Source: an uncultured Lewinella sp.
Lineage (GTDB): Bacteria; Bacteroidota; Bacteroidia; Chitinophagales; Saprospiraceae
Assembly: GCA_937873655.1 (NCBI GenBank)
Contig: CALMYQ010000093.1
Location: 1-64,000, forward strand
DNA length: 64,000 bases
Reading direction: 5' to 3'
The notes beneath the pieces were generated by a model that was not told the DNA's origin, searched no databases, and saw nothing but the letters and a program-made list of their open reading frames with translations. Shown piece after piece: positions 45,737 through 55,676 of the stretch. The translations under genes and the position numbers were made by a program. Positions within the stretch are counted from its first letter, which is position 1. Every line of letters begins with the position of its first letter.

Positions 45737-46273
45737 TCAATCCTGTTTCTGTTCACCGATCTCGGTAGGTTCGGCCTCTGAGATCACCAGCGGGATCTTG
45801 TCCCGTACGGTTTTTTGATCGGCTGATGTCAACTCGTCGTACGGCCTGCCGAAATGTTGTTCTGCCCAGGCGTCCCAGAGTTCGGAATAGGCAGCCTTGA
45901 TCTCATTATACGCCAGGACATAGGTCTGATAGTGGGTTCCCCGGTCGTTTTGCAGGGAGACCACCGCCTCATCGGGTTCGCGGACCGGCTCCATGATAAA
46001 GGATTTGACCCTGCTGCGCAAGTTGGAAAAATCGGATATTTGCCCTTCGATCATCAGTTGGTTAAGGGCATTGACCTTGATGCTCAGTACATTGTTTTCA
46101 TTGAGGTCAACGGGTTGCTGGGTGGGATCCCAAGGGGGTAATTTGACAAAAACGCCCTGTTCCTCTACGATTTTTGTCGTTACCAGGAAAAAGATCAGCA
46201 GTAGAAAAGCGATGTCGGCCATAGAACTGGCATTGATGGCGTTGTCAAAACGCCTGGGTTTGGAATGTTGCAT
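45737..46273 (-). CDS. ExbD/TolR-family biopolymer transport protein
   Basis: 178 residues. A short basic N-terminus (KPRRFDNAINASSMADIAF) leads into one transmembrane helix at about 18-36 (FLLLIFFLVTTK), with the functionally important Asp of the family present as MAD before the helix. A periplasmic domain follows with the ExbD-like VSLQNDRGTHYQTYVLAYNE region. It normally works with ExbB and TonB to use the proton gradient for outer-membrane transport. No exbB or second exbD is adjacent. Divergent from the tocopherol-cyclase-like gene. Confidence 0.88.
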   Translation of the reverse strand: MQHSKPRRFDNAINASSMADIAFLLLIFFLVTTKIVEEQGVFVKLPPWDPTQQPVDLNENNVLSIKVNALNQLMIEGQISDFSNLRSRVKSFIMEPVREPDEAVVSLQNDRGTHYQTYVLAYNEIKAAYSELWDAWAEQHFGRPYDELTSADQKTVRDKIPLVISEAEPTEIGEQKQD

Positions 46274-46365
46274 AAGTTTTTGATTTGGGGTAGTTTCGCC
46301 GACGTTGATATAGATGCTGAACCCGGCCGTTTTGGCGGGAACGAAAAAATAAACATGATTGCTCT

Positions 46366-47352
46366 ATGCAAAACAGATTAAAACGCTGGCGCGCCCTTTG
46401 GAATCCGGACATGTACCACGGCTGGGGGAGAGACCGGCGGTATTTTGAAGGCTGGTATTTCAAGATCGTCGATCCGGGCCAGCGGTACGCTCTGGCTTTG
46501 ATCCCGGGTATTGCATTTGACGAATCGGGCAGCAGTCACGCATTCATTCAACGACTCGACGGTAAACAATGCACATCGGCCTATCACCATTTTCCGGCCG
46601 AAGAATTCCAACCTTCACCGGAAGGGTTTGCCCTGCAATTGGGCAACAACCGGTTTTCGGCCAGCGAAATCCAACTCGATCTCCCCGAATTGCAGGGCCG
46701 CCTCCGGTTTGATCAACTTTTCCCCTGGCCTAGCATGCTGGGCGCCCCCGGCATCATGGGGTGGTATTCCTTTGTTCCGTTCATGGAGTGTTATCACGGC
46801 GTCGTAAGCGTTGACCATGTTATCAGCGGAGAGCTGAAAGTGTATGGAGAAACGGTAGACTTCACAGGCGGCAGGGGATATACCGAAAAGGATTGGGGCC
46901 GATCTTTTCCGAGTGCCTGGATTTGGGTCCAAAGCAATCACTTTGATCAGGACGCCCCCGTCTCCCTGATGGCGTCCGTTGCCAATATTCCCTGGATCGG
47001 CAGCCACTTCATCGGCTACATTGTCGGATTTTTATTTAACGGGCGATTATTCCGTTTCGCAACCTACACCGGCGCCCGGATGAAGGCCTCCCTGGGGGAA
47101 AAAACGATCCGCCTTGCCTTCAGGGACAAACGGTATCGCCTGGAAATAACAGCACACCAGGCCGGAACGGGAGAATTAGTTGCTCCGATTTCAGGTAAAA
47201 TGGTCGGCAAAGTGAGTGAGAGCATGTTATCTGAGGCGGAAGTCCGGTTTTTTGACAACGACCGCCTGCTTTTTTCGGGAACAGGCAAAAATGCCGGATT
47301 GGAAGCAGCCGGCCAGGTTGAAAAATTGCTGACTGAAACCTGGCGCCGATAG
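46366..47352 (+). CDS. tocopherol-cyclase-like protein
   Basis: 328 residues, soluble. Family pattern: NPDMYHGWGRDRRYFEGWYF at the start, ALALIPGIAFDESG, ISGELKVYGETVDFTGGRGY with TEKDWGRSFPSAWIW, and GARMKASLGE near the end. The plant member VTE1 closes the chromanol ring of tocopherol. Bacterial relatives have no proven substrate, and this organism group makes menaquinone, so a lipid or quinone-like ligand is plausible but unproven. Divergent from the ExbD gene. Confidence 0.85.
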   Translation: MQNRLKRWRALWNPDMYHGWGRDRRYFEGWYFKIVDPGQRYALALIPGIAFDESGSSHAFIQRLDGKQCTSAYHHFPAEEFQPSPEGFALQLGNNRFSASEIQLDLPELQGRLRFDQLFPWPSMLGAPGIMGWYSFVPFMECYHGVVSVDHVISGELKVYGETVDFTGGRGYTEKDWGRSFPSAWIWVQSNHFDQDAPVSLMASVANIPWIGSHFIGYIVGFLFNGRLFRFATYTGARMKASLGEKTIRLAFRDKRYRLEITAHQAGTGELVAPISGKMVGKVSESMLSEAEVRFFDNDRLLFSGTGKNAGLEAAGQVEKLLTETWRR

Positions 47353-47476
47353 ACCGGAAGGCGGCTGCCGGACAAAAATTTCAGGCAGACAGTGAACCGA
47401 TCCTTTGCAGGCATAGTTTTTTATTCCAATAGCGATTTCGGTATCTTTCCGCCATCAAAACGACAGATCAACGATC

Positions 47477-48820
47477 ATGAAAGCTTCTTTACCACTTTTG
47501 TTTGCTCTTTCCGGGGTTTTCGGCGCCATCCGGGCGGAAGGGCAAACGGCATTGAGCCTCTCTCAGGCCATCCAAACGGCGCTCCAAAACAATTACCAGA
47601 TCCAGATCAGCCAGCTCGAACAGCAGCAGGCGCAGAATCTCGATGATTGGGGTGTAGCCGGGCGATATCCCAGCATCAATTTCACACTCAATAACAACAA
47701 CACCTATAGCGGTTCCAAAAACCCGGCCTCTTTTTTACGTGAGCTTTCCTCATTCGGCGCCGGATTGACACCGGGCGTTGAAGCCAATTGGATCCTGTTT
47801 GACGGTTACCGGGTCCGGTTTACCAAACAGCAATTGGAGCAGCAAGCCAGGGCAAGCGGAATATCCACCAAACTGGCGGTGGAATCTACCGTCCAGGCCG
47901 TGATCCAATCCTATTACACCGCCCTGGTGCAGAAAGAACAACTGAACGTCCGGGAAGAAGCCCTGAATTTGTCCCGCGACCGGGTCAGGTACCAGGAGAT
48001 CCGCCGTGAATTCGGACAGTCCGGGACCTTCGACCTGTTGCAGACCCAGGACGCTTATCTCAACGACTCTACGGCCTATATTATCCAGCTCAATACCTAT
48101 CAGAACGCACTTCGCGCCCTGAACCTGACTATGGGCGTGGATGATCTTTCGGTTACCTACAACCTATCCGATCCCCTGGTTGCAGAACCTCAGCTGTACG
48201 ACATTGAGGCCTTGAAAGCCAAAATGATCGCCGGCAACCCGACCTTGCTCAGCCTGCAGGCTTTCCGCGAGTTGGCCCATACCAATACTCTTATTCAGGA
48301 AAGCGCCAGGTCCTTCACCGTCAGTGTGAGAGGCGGCGCCAATTATACTGCCAGCCAGACCATTTTCGGAACCGGCACCTTTGCCGACGGCAGCGAACGC
48401 GACCTGGGCGGCATTCGCAACAGCAGCTATTCCGGCTTTCTGAACCTGACGGCGAGCTACAACCTGTTCGACGGCGGGGTCCGCAACCGCCAGATCCAGA
48501 ATGCCAAAACGGGTGAGCTCATCGCTCAGCTCCAACTGGACGATACCAAACGGAATTATTTCCTTCAACTGGAAAACACCCTGGCCACCTACAACAGCCA
48601 GAAAGACCTGGTACTCGTTACCCGTCAACTGGTGGACAATGCGCGCCGCAACCTGGAAATTGCAGAGGAAAGATTCAAAGGCGGTCTCGTCAATTCATTT
48701 GATTACCGGACCATCCAACTGGGGTATATCAATGCCAATCAAGCGCTCTTCAATGCTATTTACAACCTCAAAATCACGGAAACCGAACTGGTTAAAATAA
48801 CCGGCGGGCTGGTCCGGTAA
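47477..48820 (+). CDS. TolC-family outer-membrane efflux protein
   Basis: 447 residues. Signal peptide ending near GAIRAEGQ. The sequence is two repeats of long coiled-coil helices with short beta strands: LSLSQAIQTALQNNYQIQIS at the start and LARTVDNARRNLEIAEERF-like helices (VDNARRNLEIAEERFKGGLV) near the end, with the usual FDYRTIQLGYINANQ. It forms the trimeric channel of tripartite pumps or type I secretion. Neither the fusion protein nor the inner-membrane pump is adjacent. A -7-like TATCTTTC lies at 47442-47449, 27 bases upstream. Confidence 0.92.
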   Translation: MKASLPLLFALSGVFGAIRAEGQTALSLSQAIQTALQNNYQIQISQLEQQQAQNLDDWGVAGRYPSINFTLNNNNTYSGSKNPASFLRELSSFGAGLTPGVEANWILFDGYRVRFTKQQLEQQARASGISTKLAVESTVQAVIQSYYTALVQKEQLNVREEALNLSRDRVRYQEIRREFGQSGTFDLLQTQDAYLNDSTAYIIQLNTYQNALRALNLTMGVDDLSVTYNLSDPLVAEPQLYDIEALKAKMIAGNPTLLSLQAFRELAHTNTLIQESARSFTVSVRGGANYTASQTIFGTGTFADGSERDLGGIRNSSYSGFLNLTASYNLFDGGVRNRQIQNAKTGELIAQLQLDDTKRNYFLQLENTLATYNSQKDLVLVTRQLVDNARRNLEIAEERFKGGLVNSFDYRTIQLGYINANQALFNAIYNLKITETELVKITGGLVR

Positions 48821-48828
48821 TCCGGAGT

Positions 48829-49740
48829 TCATTCAGGTTGCCAGAGGATAATGCTCCGGTCGTCGCCGGCAGATATCAACAGGTTGTTGGCGCCGCTCCA
48901 CAGCAGGCGGTTCACCGAATTCCGGTGCCCGCCGTCCCGGATGATCTCCAGCACCTTGACCAGGGAAAACCGGTCGGCATCCCAGATTTTTATGGTTTTA
49001 TCCCGGCTGGCAGTGGCAAAATGCCGCCCGTCCGGCGAGAAGGCCAGGTCATTGATGGTAAACCAATGAGCAGGGATGGTTGCTACCTTTTTCCAGTTAT
49101 CGCGGATATCCCAAACTGACATTTGGGCATCCCGGCTGCCGCTGAGCAAATACCGGCCGTCGGGACTGTAACGAACGGCAAATACCGAACTTTCGTGTGC
49201 GTTGGGCATGTGGCGGACCAGATTCATGCTTTGCTCATCCAGAATGAAAATCCCGTTGTCGCTTGCGCCTGCACATAACTGTCCGGTAGCCGGATTGTAA
49301 TCCAGGCACCGAATGCTCTTCTGGCTCAGATAAAGGGTATCCACGGCTTTTTCCAACCGCGTATCCCAACGCGTGACGGCGCCTTCCCCGCCCGCCGAAT
49401 AAAGATAATCACCCACCGGAACAAGATCGAAGACGCCTTTGCGGTGATGAGCGACATTGCGGGCGCCGGTATTGCTTGTAAGGTCGATCCAATGGATGCC
49501 GCCGTCCATATTGCCGGCGACGATGCGATGCTCTGACAGCGAAGCCAGTGAAAATACCCGGGAATCTACCCTGGCCACCAGCTTGCCGACTTCCGGATCG
49601 GCGAACATCCACCGGACGATCCACCCGTCTCCGGCAGCAGAAAGGAACGACCTTCCGCCCGGCTCTTCCGCCAGCGCAAAGATCGCTCCTTCATGGCCCG
49701 TAAGCTGGGCGGTTTTTTGGATCGCATAGCTCATGTACAT
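48829..49740 (-). CDS. WD40-repeat protein
   Basis: 303 residues, no signal peptide. About seven WD40 blades, e.g. LTGHEGAIFALAEEPGG, NAHESSVFAVRYSPDGRYLL with SGSRDAQMSVWDI, and LAFSPDGRHFATASRDKTIK followed by IWDAD. That gives one complete propeller, a scaffold for protein contacts. A second ATG at 49734 is equally possible. Convergent with tolC (8 bases between stops). Confidence 0.9.
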   Translation of the reverse strand: MYMSYAIQKTAQLTGHEGAIFALAEEPGGRSFLSAAGDGWIVRWMFADPEVGKLVARVDSRVFSLASLSEHRIVAGNMDGGIHWIDLTSNTGARNVAHHRKGVFDLVPVGDYLYSAGGEGAVTRWDTRLEKAVDTLYLSQKSIRCLDYNPATGQLCAGASDNGIFILDEQSMNLVRHMPNAHESSVFAVRYSPDGRYLLSGSRDAQMSVWDIRDNWKKVATIPAHWFTINDLAFSPDGRHFATASRDKTIKIWDADRFSLVKVLEIIRDGGHRNSVNRLLWSGANNLLISAGDDRSIILWQPE

Positions 49741-49767
49741 TGAATTTCGCCCGTCAAAAGAGGCCGT

Positions 49768-50439
49768 TTAAGTGCCGATATCTCCTCTTTTGGCGGCCTT
49801 TTTGAGTTTCTTGTTAGCGGTGATCGCCACTTCAACCCTGCGGTTTTCCTGTCGGCCGGCTGCGGTAGCGTTATCTGCAACAGGTTGATTTTCCCCATAA
49901 CCTACGGTCGTAAACCGGTTGAATACCACGCCTCGCTGGATCAGGTAACCGGAAACCGATTTGGCGCGGTTTTCTGAAAGTGTCTGGTTGTGATCCTCCG
50001 TTCCGGTATTGTCCGTATGCCCCTCAATCAGGATATCGGTATCCTCATATTTGGCCAGGATATCGGAGAGTTGATTCAGGTTGGATCGGGTATTCTGGTT
50101 GAGCTGGTAGGAGTCGACCCCGAATAGCAGGCCGGAGTCGAAAGTGATGAGGATCCCTTCGCCGACGCGTTCAACCTGTGCGCCTTTCATATCCTTGCGG
50201 ATTTCTTCGGCTTGTTTATCCATATAACGGCCGATCAGGGCCCCGGCTGTGCCCCCCACCGCAGCGCCTATGATCACACCGACCACCGTATTCCCCGCTT
50301 TTTTGCCGATTACACCGCCGATAACGCCGCCGGCAGCCCCTCCGATGACGCCGCCCTTGACCGCCCGGCTGGTCTTGCACGCCGGCATCAGGGTCAGGCA
50401 GACCAGTAACATCACCCAATAGGATTTTTTTGTCTTCAT
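49768..50439 (-). CDS. OmpA-family lipoprotein with glycine-zipper
   Basis: 223 residues from the ATG at 50439. Lipoprotein signal with LTLMPAC as the lipobox. Residues about 30-75 are Gly/Val-rich (GGVIGGAAGGVIGGVIGKK), a glycine-zipper like that of outer-membrane lipoproteins. The OmpA C-terminal domain (about 100-205) has LNQLSDILAKYEDTDILIEG, HTDNTGTEDHNQTLSENRAK and GYGENQPVADN. Such proteins tether the outer membrane to peptidoglycan. The WD40 gene follows on the same strand after 27 bases. Confidence 0.93.
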   Translation of the reverse strand: MKTKKSYWVMLLVCLTLMPACKTSRAVKGGVIGGAAGGVIGGVIGKKAGNTVVGVIIGAAVGGTAGALIGRYMDKQAEEIRKDMKGAQVERVGEGILITFDSGLLFGVDSYQLNQNTRSNLNQLSDILAKYEDTDILIEGHTDNTGTEDHNQTLSENRAKSVSGYLIQRGVVFNRFTTVGYGENQPVADNATAAGRQENRRVEVAITANKKLKKAAKRGDIGT

Positions 50440-50536
50440 CCTTCCGATAGTTAAAATGTTAAGCAATTGGAGATATGATTGCGTGTAAATTTACGGATAT
50501 TGCAGTACAAATAATTCTTTCCAACGAATAAACCGG

Positions 50537-53236
50537 ATGAAAATTCAACGGCTTTCAACAGGGCTTTTCTCTGCTTTCCTATTCTTTACGTGTGCGCTGC
50601 CCGGCCAGGACAAGGCTTTACATCCCCGGGGGCTGATAACCGCCGCCATCCCGCAATTGGTATTGCCGGAAATAAATACCGACTCGCTGCGCATGGCTTC
50701 GATATCACAACGTAAATCAGGCGCCCCCCTGACTTTCGCCAGGGCATTCGATGTAGATGTATCGCCAGGCGAACAGGGCATTTGGCAAACGAATGCGAAA
50801 GGGATGTCCATCTGGCAACTGCGCATTGTATCCAAAGGCGCTTTTTCCCTGAACCTGGGATTTGACGAATTTGAATTGCCGGCCGGAGCGGCGTTGTTTC
50901 TCTACGACCCCGCAATGCGGGAAATTCAGGGGCCCGTGTTGCCGGCAGATAACGAATACCACGATCAATACTGGTCGCCCGTGTTGCCCGGCGATGAATT
51001 GGTGCTGGAATTGCAGGCGCCCGCCGATCAGCGCGACCGGGTGAGGTTGCACCTGTCAAAGGTAAATCATGACTTCCTGGGGTTTCACCAGGCATTATCC
51101 GGCAGCTGCAACCTGGATGTCGTGTGCGGCACGGAAAATGGTTGGGGAATTGTCGAGCCGTACCGGGATATCATCCGGTCGGTCGGCGCCTACAGCCTCA
51201 ACGGCACCATCATTTGCACCGGGTTCCTGGTGAACAGCGCCCGGCAGGATTGCCGGCCCTATTTCATGTCGGCCAATCATTGCGGGATCACATCCGGGAA
51301 TGCGCCCACGATGGTGGTTTATTGGAACTACCAGAACAACCAATGCCGACAGCCCAATACCCCGGCAAGCGGCCAGCCGGGTAACGGCAGTCTCGGCACC
51401 TTCAATTCAGGCGCTATATTCAGGGCAGCTTATGCCCCCTCCGATTTTGCATTGGTGGAACTCGATGATCCGGTCAACCCGGAGGCAAACGCCTATTTTG
51501 CCGGGTGGAATGCAGCGGAACAAACGCCGGCCGATACCCTGATCTGCGTCCATCACCCTAACAATCAGGAAAAGCGGATTAGTTTTTCGTTTACTGACGC
51601 GTTTCCCACCGACTGGGGGAATGACCAGCCCAATCCGGCCGGCACCCATATGATCGTACCCCATTGGAATGTGGGTACTACCGAAGGCGGTTCTTCCGGG
51701 TCGCCGCTGTTTGATAAAAACGGACTGGCTGTCGGTCAACTCCATGGCGGTTTTGCCGCCTGCGGAAACCAGGGGTTCGATTATTTCGGCCGGCTCTATT
51801 CATCCTGGGCAGGAGGGAGTACGCCCGCGAATTCGCTTCGCAGCTGGCTGGATCCCGATTTTACCCAGATCACCCAACTGGCCGGCCGGTCTCAGGAATT
51901 TTGCGGCGCTTCTGTCGCTTTGACCCCCTCCGGACAGGCCCTTTGCCTCGGCGATACGCTGGACGTTGATGTCGAACTGGGCGCCGCATTCGGTGATAAT
52001 ACCCTGATCACGCTGACCGGGCTTCCATCCGGCGCCGCTGCGCAAATGCCGGCCGGGCCGTTCTCCGGAGGATCTCATTTCAGTATCCGGATTTCCGGAA
52101 ACAGCGACCTGCTTTCCGGGGAATACCAGCTGAATCTTTATGCAGCCGACGGCGTACAGGAAGCGACGGGTGTTTTTAACCTGCAGTTTGCACAACAACC
52201 GCCAGGACCTCCCCAATTGATTTCTCCGGCCCCGGATCAATCAGGCGTGAATATTTTTGCCTACCTTGACTGGACCCGCTCACCGGGAGCCGGGGGGTAC
52301 GATGTGCAGGTAGCTGCCGATGAACTGTTCGGCCAGTTGGTCTTTTCAACCGAAGGCAGTCAGGATACCCTGTCCGGACCGATCCAGCTTTCTCCCGCAA
52401 CCCAGTATTTCTGGCGGGTAAGGGCGAATAACGTCTGCGGAGTGGGCGCCTGGTCCGCCGGTCGGTCATTCACTACGGGCAACTACGCTTGTTCGGGCCT
52501 CCCGGCTGTCGATACGCCGGTCGGAATAGATGCCGGAAGCGGCAACGTGGTGGCCGAATCCCGGATTCCTGTCGAGGCCTCCGGCACAGTGGCTGAAATC
52601 TCCATTGAAGGCCTGGACATCGAACATTCCTGGATCGGGGATTTAAGCGCCGAACTGATCTCTCCCCAGGGAACCGTTTTGCCTTTATTCGACCGGCCCG
52701 GTTTCCCCGGGAACGAATACGGATGCGACGGTGTCGATATGCTGGTCGGCCTGAACGACAACGGCATGGACGCCTCCCTTTTGGAAAGCGCATGCGACGG
52801 TGCTATCCCAGCCATATCCGGTGTTTTTCAACCGCTTGCTCCGTTCTCGATCCTGACGGGAGAACCGGCTGCCGGAAATTGGGTCCTTCGGGTAAAAGAC
52901 CACGTTGAAGACGACGGCGGGCATATTCGCAACTGGACGCTGATGCTTTGCACAACCCCCTCGGGGCCCGATAAGACCGGACAGATTCCGGCGGTCAGAA
53001 CCGTGCTTTATCCCAATCCTGTAACGGAAAGATTGTACCTCCGGGAAATCGGTCTTTCCGGTAAGGACCGCTTGATTCTGGTGAGGGATGCTCTGGGGCG
53101 TGAACAGGACCGGATGACCCTGCCGCCCGGCAAATCGGACGCCTCATTGAATACAACCGACTGGCTGCCCGGTATCTATTGGATCAGCATCCGGAGCGGC
53201 ACGGGGGCGGAAATCTATAAAGTGATGAAATTCTAG
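50537..53236 (+). CDS. secreted trypsin-like protease with P-domain and T9SS sorting domain
   Basis: 899 residues. Signal peptide to about 24. A pro-region and then a lysyl-endopeptidase-like serine protease domain (about 195-450): His in MSANHCGIT, Asp in PSDFALVELDD, Ser in EGGSSGSPLFD, with several cysteines for disulphides. Beta-sandwich domains follow, including an FN3-like block (YDVQVAADELFGQLVF). A proprotein-convertase P-domain spans about 665-805 (IEHSWIGDLSAELISPQGT, then GNWVLRVKDH). The last ~80 residues are a type A sorting domain (TVLYPNPVTERLYL). Predicted extracellular protein degradation, possibly Lys-specific. Confidence 0.93.
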   Translation: MKIQRLSTGLFSAFLFFTCALPGQDKALHPRGLITAAIPQLVLPEINTDSLRMASISQRKSGAPLTFARAFDVDVSPGEQGIWQTNAKGMSIWQLRIVSKGAFSLNLGFDEFELPAGAALFLYDPAMREIQGPVLPADNEYHDQYWSPVLPGDELVLELQAPADQRDRVRLHLSKVNHDFLGFHQALSGSCNLDVVCGTENGWGIVEPYRDIIRSVGAYSLNGTIICTGFLVNSARQDCRPYFMSANHCGITSGNAPTMVVYWNYQNNQCRQPNTPASGQPGNGSLGTFNSGAIFRAAYAPSDFALVELDDPVNPEANAYFAGWNAAEQTPADTLICVHHPNNQEKRISFSFTDAFPTDWGNDQPNPAGTHMIVPHWNVGTTEGGSSGSPLFDKNGLAVGQLHGGFAACGNQGFDYFGRLYSSWAGGSTPANSLRSWLDPDFTQITQLAGRSQEFCGASVALTPSGQALCLGDTLDVDVELGAAFGDNTLITLTGLPSGAAAQMPAGPFSGGSHFSIRISGNSDLLSGEYQLNLYAADGVQEATGVFNLQFAQQPPGPPQLISPAPDQSGVNIFAYLDWTRSPGAGGYDVQVAADELFGQLVFSTEGSQDTLSGPIQLSPATQYFWRVRANNVCGVGAWSAGRSFTTGNYACSGLPAVDTPVGIDAGSGNVVAESRIPVEASGTVAEISIEGLDIEHSWIGDLSAELISPQGTVLPLFDRPGFPGNEYGCDGVDMLVGLNDNGMDASLLESACDGAIPAISGVFQPLAPFSILTGEPAAGNWVLRVKDHVEDDGGHIRNWTLMLCTTPSGPDKTGQIPAVRTVLYPNPVTERLYLREIGLSGKDRLILVRDALGREQDRMTLPPGKSDASLNTTDWLPGIYWISIRSGTGAEIYKVMKF

Positions 53237-53380
53237 GCGCGCTTTTCAAAAATCGAAACGCAGAAACCGGTGTCAAAGCGCCAAAATTGAATGCAGGCAG
53301 CGTGTTATCGGGACAAAACAGGACCAGGGTACCGATAAAATCCTTTAATTTGCTTTTAAAATAATACAATTGCCTAAAGG

Positions 53381-54316
53381 ATGCGGTCACTATCACCAAC
53401 CTTCATTTTTTTTCTTCTTTTATCCGGCGTTTTTACAGCATCAGGCCAAGCTGCTCCGCCGGAGAAAACCAACATTTCCATCCCCGGTTCGGACCAATCC
53501 TTTGAGATGGTCTTCCTGAAAGGGGGAGTCCTGACCATATCGGAAGGCGACCGTGAAGGCGAGGTCCGGTTATCGCCGTTCTGGATCGGTACCCGGGAGG
53601 TCACGCACGATGAATACCGCCTTTTTCAATTTCGTGTCAATGATACGGACGAAAGCGGCTGGAAAGAAGGGCAATTTGCCGCCGATGCCGTTGCCCGGCC
53701 AACTCCGCCTTATCTCGATCTGACCTACGGCATGGGTACCCGCGGCGGTTTTCCCGAGGTGAATATGACCCAGCAAGCCGCTTTGCGCTATTGCCAATGG
53801 CTTTACCAGAAAACCGGCATCTTTTTCCGCTTGCCAACCGAGGCGGAATGGGAGTTTGCCTGCCGGGCCGGGGGCGACGGACAGGTTGACCCCATCGGTG
53901 ATGTTGCCTGGTATTACGACAATGGCGAGGAGAGGTACCATGTGGTGGGCCAAAAAAAGCCCAACGGATGGGGCCTTTACGATATGCTGGGCAATGTAGC
54001 CGAATGGACCCTCGACCAATATAAACCGGATTATCTGGACGCGGCTGGACCGGATGCCGAAAACCCCTGGATAAAACCGGAAGGCAAACACGCGCGTACC
54101 GTCAAAGGCGGTTCCTATGACACATTCGCGGCGGATTGCAATTGCAGCGCCCGGGTGAAATCCTCCGCCAAGTGGCAGGCCAGGGACCCTCAGATACCCA
54201 AAAGCATCTGGTGGAATGTGGATGCGCCTTTCGTCGGGTTCCGGCTCGTAAGGCCGGCCGCCCAACCCGCTCCGGCTGAAGTGGAAGCCTTTTTCAAGGA
54301 AGCAATCAAAGATTAA
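53381..54316 (+). CDS. exported formylglycine-generating-enzyme-like (SUMF1/EgtB) protein
   Basis: 311 residues. Signal peptide ending near FTASGQ. FGE-sulfatase fold: FEMVFLKGG at the start, FWIGTREVTHDEYRLFQ, FRLPTEAEWEFACRAGG, KKPNGWGLYDMLGNVAEWTL, VKGGSYDTFAADC and a final FVGFRLVR. A Cys pair typical of the copper site of true formylglycine enzymes is not evident, so it may be one of the many FGE-like proteins with other roles. It precedes the Gfo/Idh gene by 15 bases and is likely co-transcribed. Confidence 0.88.
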   Translation: MRSLSPTFIFFLLLSGVFTASGQAAPPEKTNISIPGSDQSFEMVFLKGGVLTISEGDREGEVRLSPFWIGTREVTHDEYRLFQFRVNDTDESGWKEGQFAADAVARPTPPYLDLTYGMGTRGGFPEVNMTQQAALRYCQWLYQKTGIFFRLPTEAEWEFACRAGGDGQVDPIGDVAWYYDNGEERYHVVGQKKPNGWGLYDMLGNVAEWTLDQYKPDYLDAAGPDAENPWIKPEGKHARTVKGGSYDTFAADCNCSARVKSSAKWQARDPQIPKSIWWNVDAPFVGFRLVRPAAQPAPAEVEAFFKEAIKD

Positions 54317-54331
54317 TAAAAACCGAGAACG

Positions 54332-55663
54332 ATGAAAAAACGGAATACCAACAAAATGGACAGAAGGTCCTTCGTGAAACAATCAGGCCTGGCGGCCGGC
54401 GGTCTGATGCTTGCACCGTCCATCCTGAGCGCGAAAGCGCATATCGACGGCAGCGATGTGATCCGGATAGGCCTGATCGGTTGCGGCGGCCGGGGTACGG
54501 GCGCTGCTGTTCAGGCTTTATCCACCGAACAAAATGTAAAACTTGTCGCGATGGGCGACGCTTTCCGCTTCCGGCTGGACGGCAGCTACAAGCAAATCCA
54601 GACCGAACTGGGAAATAACGATATCGATATGTCGCGGCTGGAGGTACCCGAAGAACACAAGTTCGTGGGCTTTGAAGCGTACCAGAAAGTCATACCGCTT
54701 TGCGACGTGGTGATCCTGGCGACACCGCCGGGCTTCAGGCCCATCCATTTTGAAGCGGCCATCCAGGCGGGTAAACACGTCTTCATGGAAAAACCCGTTG
54801 CCGTTGACGCGCCGGGCGTCCGCCAGGTGTTGAAGGCGGCTGAAATGGCGAAACAGAAGAAACTCAACGTGGTGGTCGGGCTTCAGCGCCATTATCAGAA
54901 AGTCTACCAGAATTGGGTGGAAATGCTGCATAACGGGGTTATCGGCGACATCACCACTTCCTATGTTTATTGGAACAGCGAAGGGGTATGGGTACGCGAA
55001 CGCCAGGAAGGCATGACGGAAATGGAGTACCAGGTGCACAACTGGTATTATTTTAACTGGCTTTGCGGGGATCACATCACCGAACAGCATATCCATAACC
55101 TGGACGTCGGCAACTGGGTCAAGCAAAGTTATCCCGTAAAGGCATTCGGCATGGGCGGCCGCCGCATGCGGACCGGCAAGGAACACGGCGAAATATTCGA
55201 CCACCACGCGGTCGAGTTCGAATACGCCGACGGCAGCCGGATGATGAGCCAATGCATGCACTGGAACGGCTGCAGGGTACAAGTGACGGAAGGCTTCCAG
55301 GGGACCAACGGTTCGGCGCCAAGACCGGGCGTTATCCTCACCCGGTCGGGGTATAATATCCTGGACTACGATGACCGCAAAGATGCCAATCCCTATCAGG
55401 TTGAACACGATGTCCTCTTTGCCGCTATTGCCAAAGGCGAGTACAAGTTTGCAGATGCGGAAAACGGCGCGAAAAGTACGATGACCTCTATCCTCGGCCG
55501 GATGGCTACCTACAGCGGTCAGATCGTCAGCTGGGACGATGCCATCAAATCTGATTTAAGCCTGGCGCCCAAAAAATACGATTGGAACGCCGAACCGCCG
55601 ATAAAACCCGGCAAGGACGGCTATTACCCGGTAGCTGTTCCCGGCGTGACCAGGGTGTTGTAG
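54332..55663 (+). CDS. Tat-exported Gfo/Idh/MocA oxidoreductase
   Basis: 443 residues. Twin-arginine signal MDRRSFVKQSGLAAGGLMLA (starting at residue 9; an ATG there is a possible alternative start). The NAD-binding domain has IGLIGCGGRGTGAAV, and the family's EKP motif appears in HVFMEKPVAVD with the following Lys/Asp helix. The C-terminal domain carries NWYYFNWLCGDHITEQHIHN, the His-rich substrate region of the secreted Bacteroidota subfamily. Likely oxidation/reduction of a sugar or cyclitol with tightly bound NAD(H). Substrate unknown; operon with the FGE-like gene. Confidence 0.92.
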   Translation: MKKRNTNKMDRRSFVKQSGLAAGGLMLAPSILSAKAHIDGSDVIRIGLIGCGGRGTGAAVQALSTEQNVKLVAMGDAFRFRLDGSYKQIQTELGNNDIDMSRLEVPEEHKFVGFEAYQKVIPLCDVVILATPPGFRPIHFEAAIQAGKHVFMEKPVAVDAPGVRQVLKAAEMAKQKKLNVVVGLQRHYQKVYQNWVEMLHNGVIGDITTSYVYWNSEGVWVRERQEGMTEMEYQVHNWYYFNWLCGDHITEQHIHNLDVGNWVKQSYPVKAFGMGGRRMRTGKEHGEIFDHHAVEFEYADGSRMMSQCMHWNGCRVQVTEGFQGTNGSAPRPGVILTRSGYNILDYDDRKDANPYQVEHDVLFAAIAKGEYKFADAENGAKSTMTSILGRMATYSGQIVSWDDAIKSDLSLAPKKYDWNAEPPIKPGKDGYYPVAVPGVTRVL

Positions 55664-55676
55664 GAATAACGCGGAT

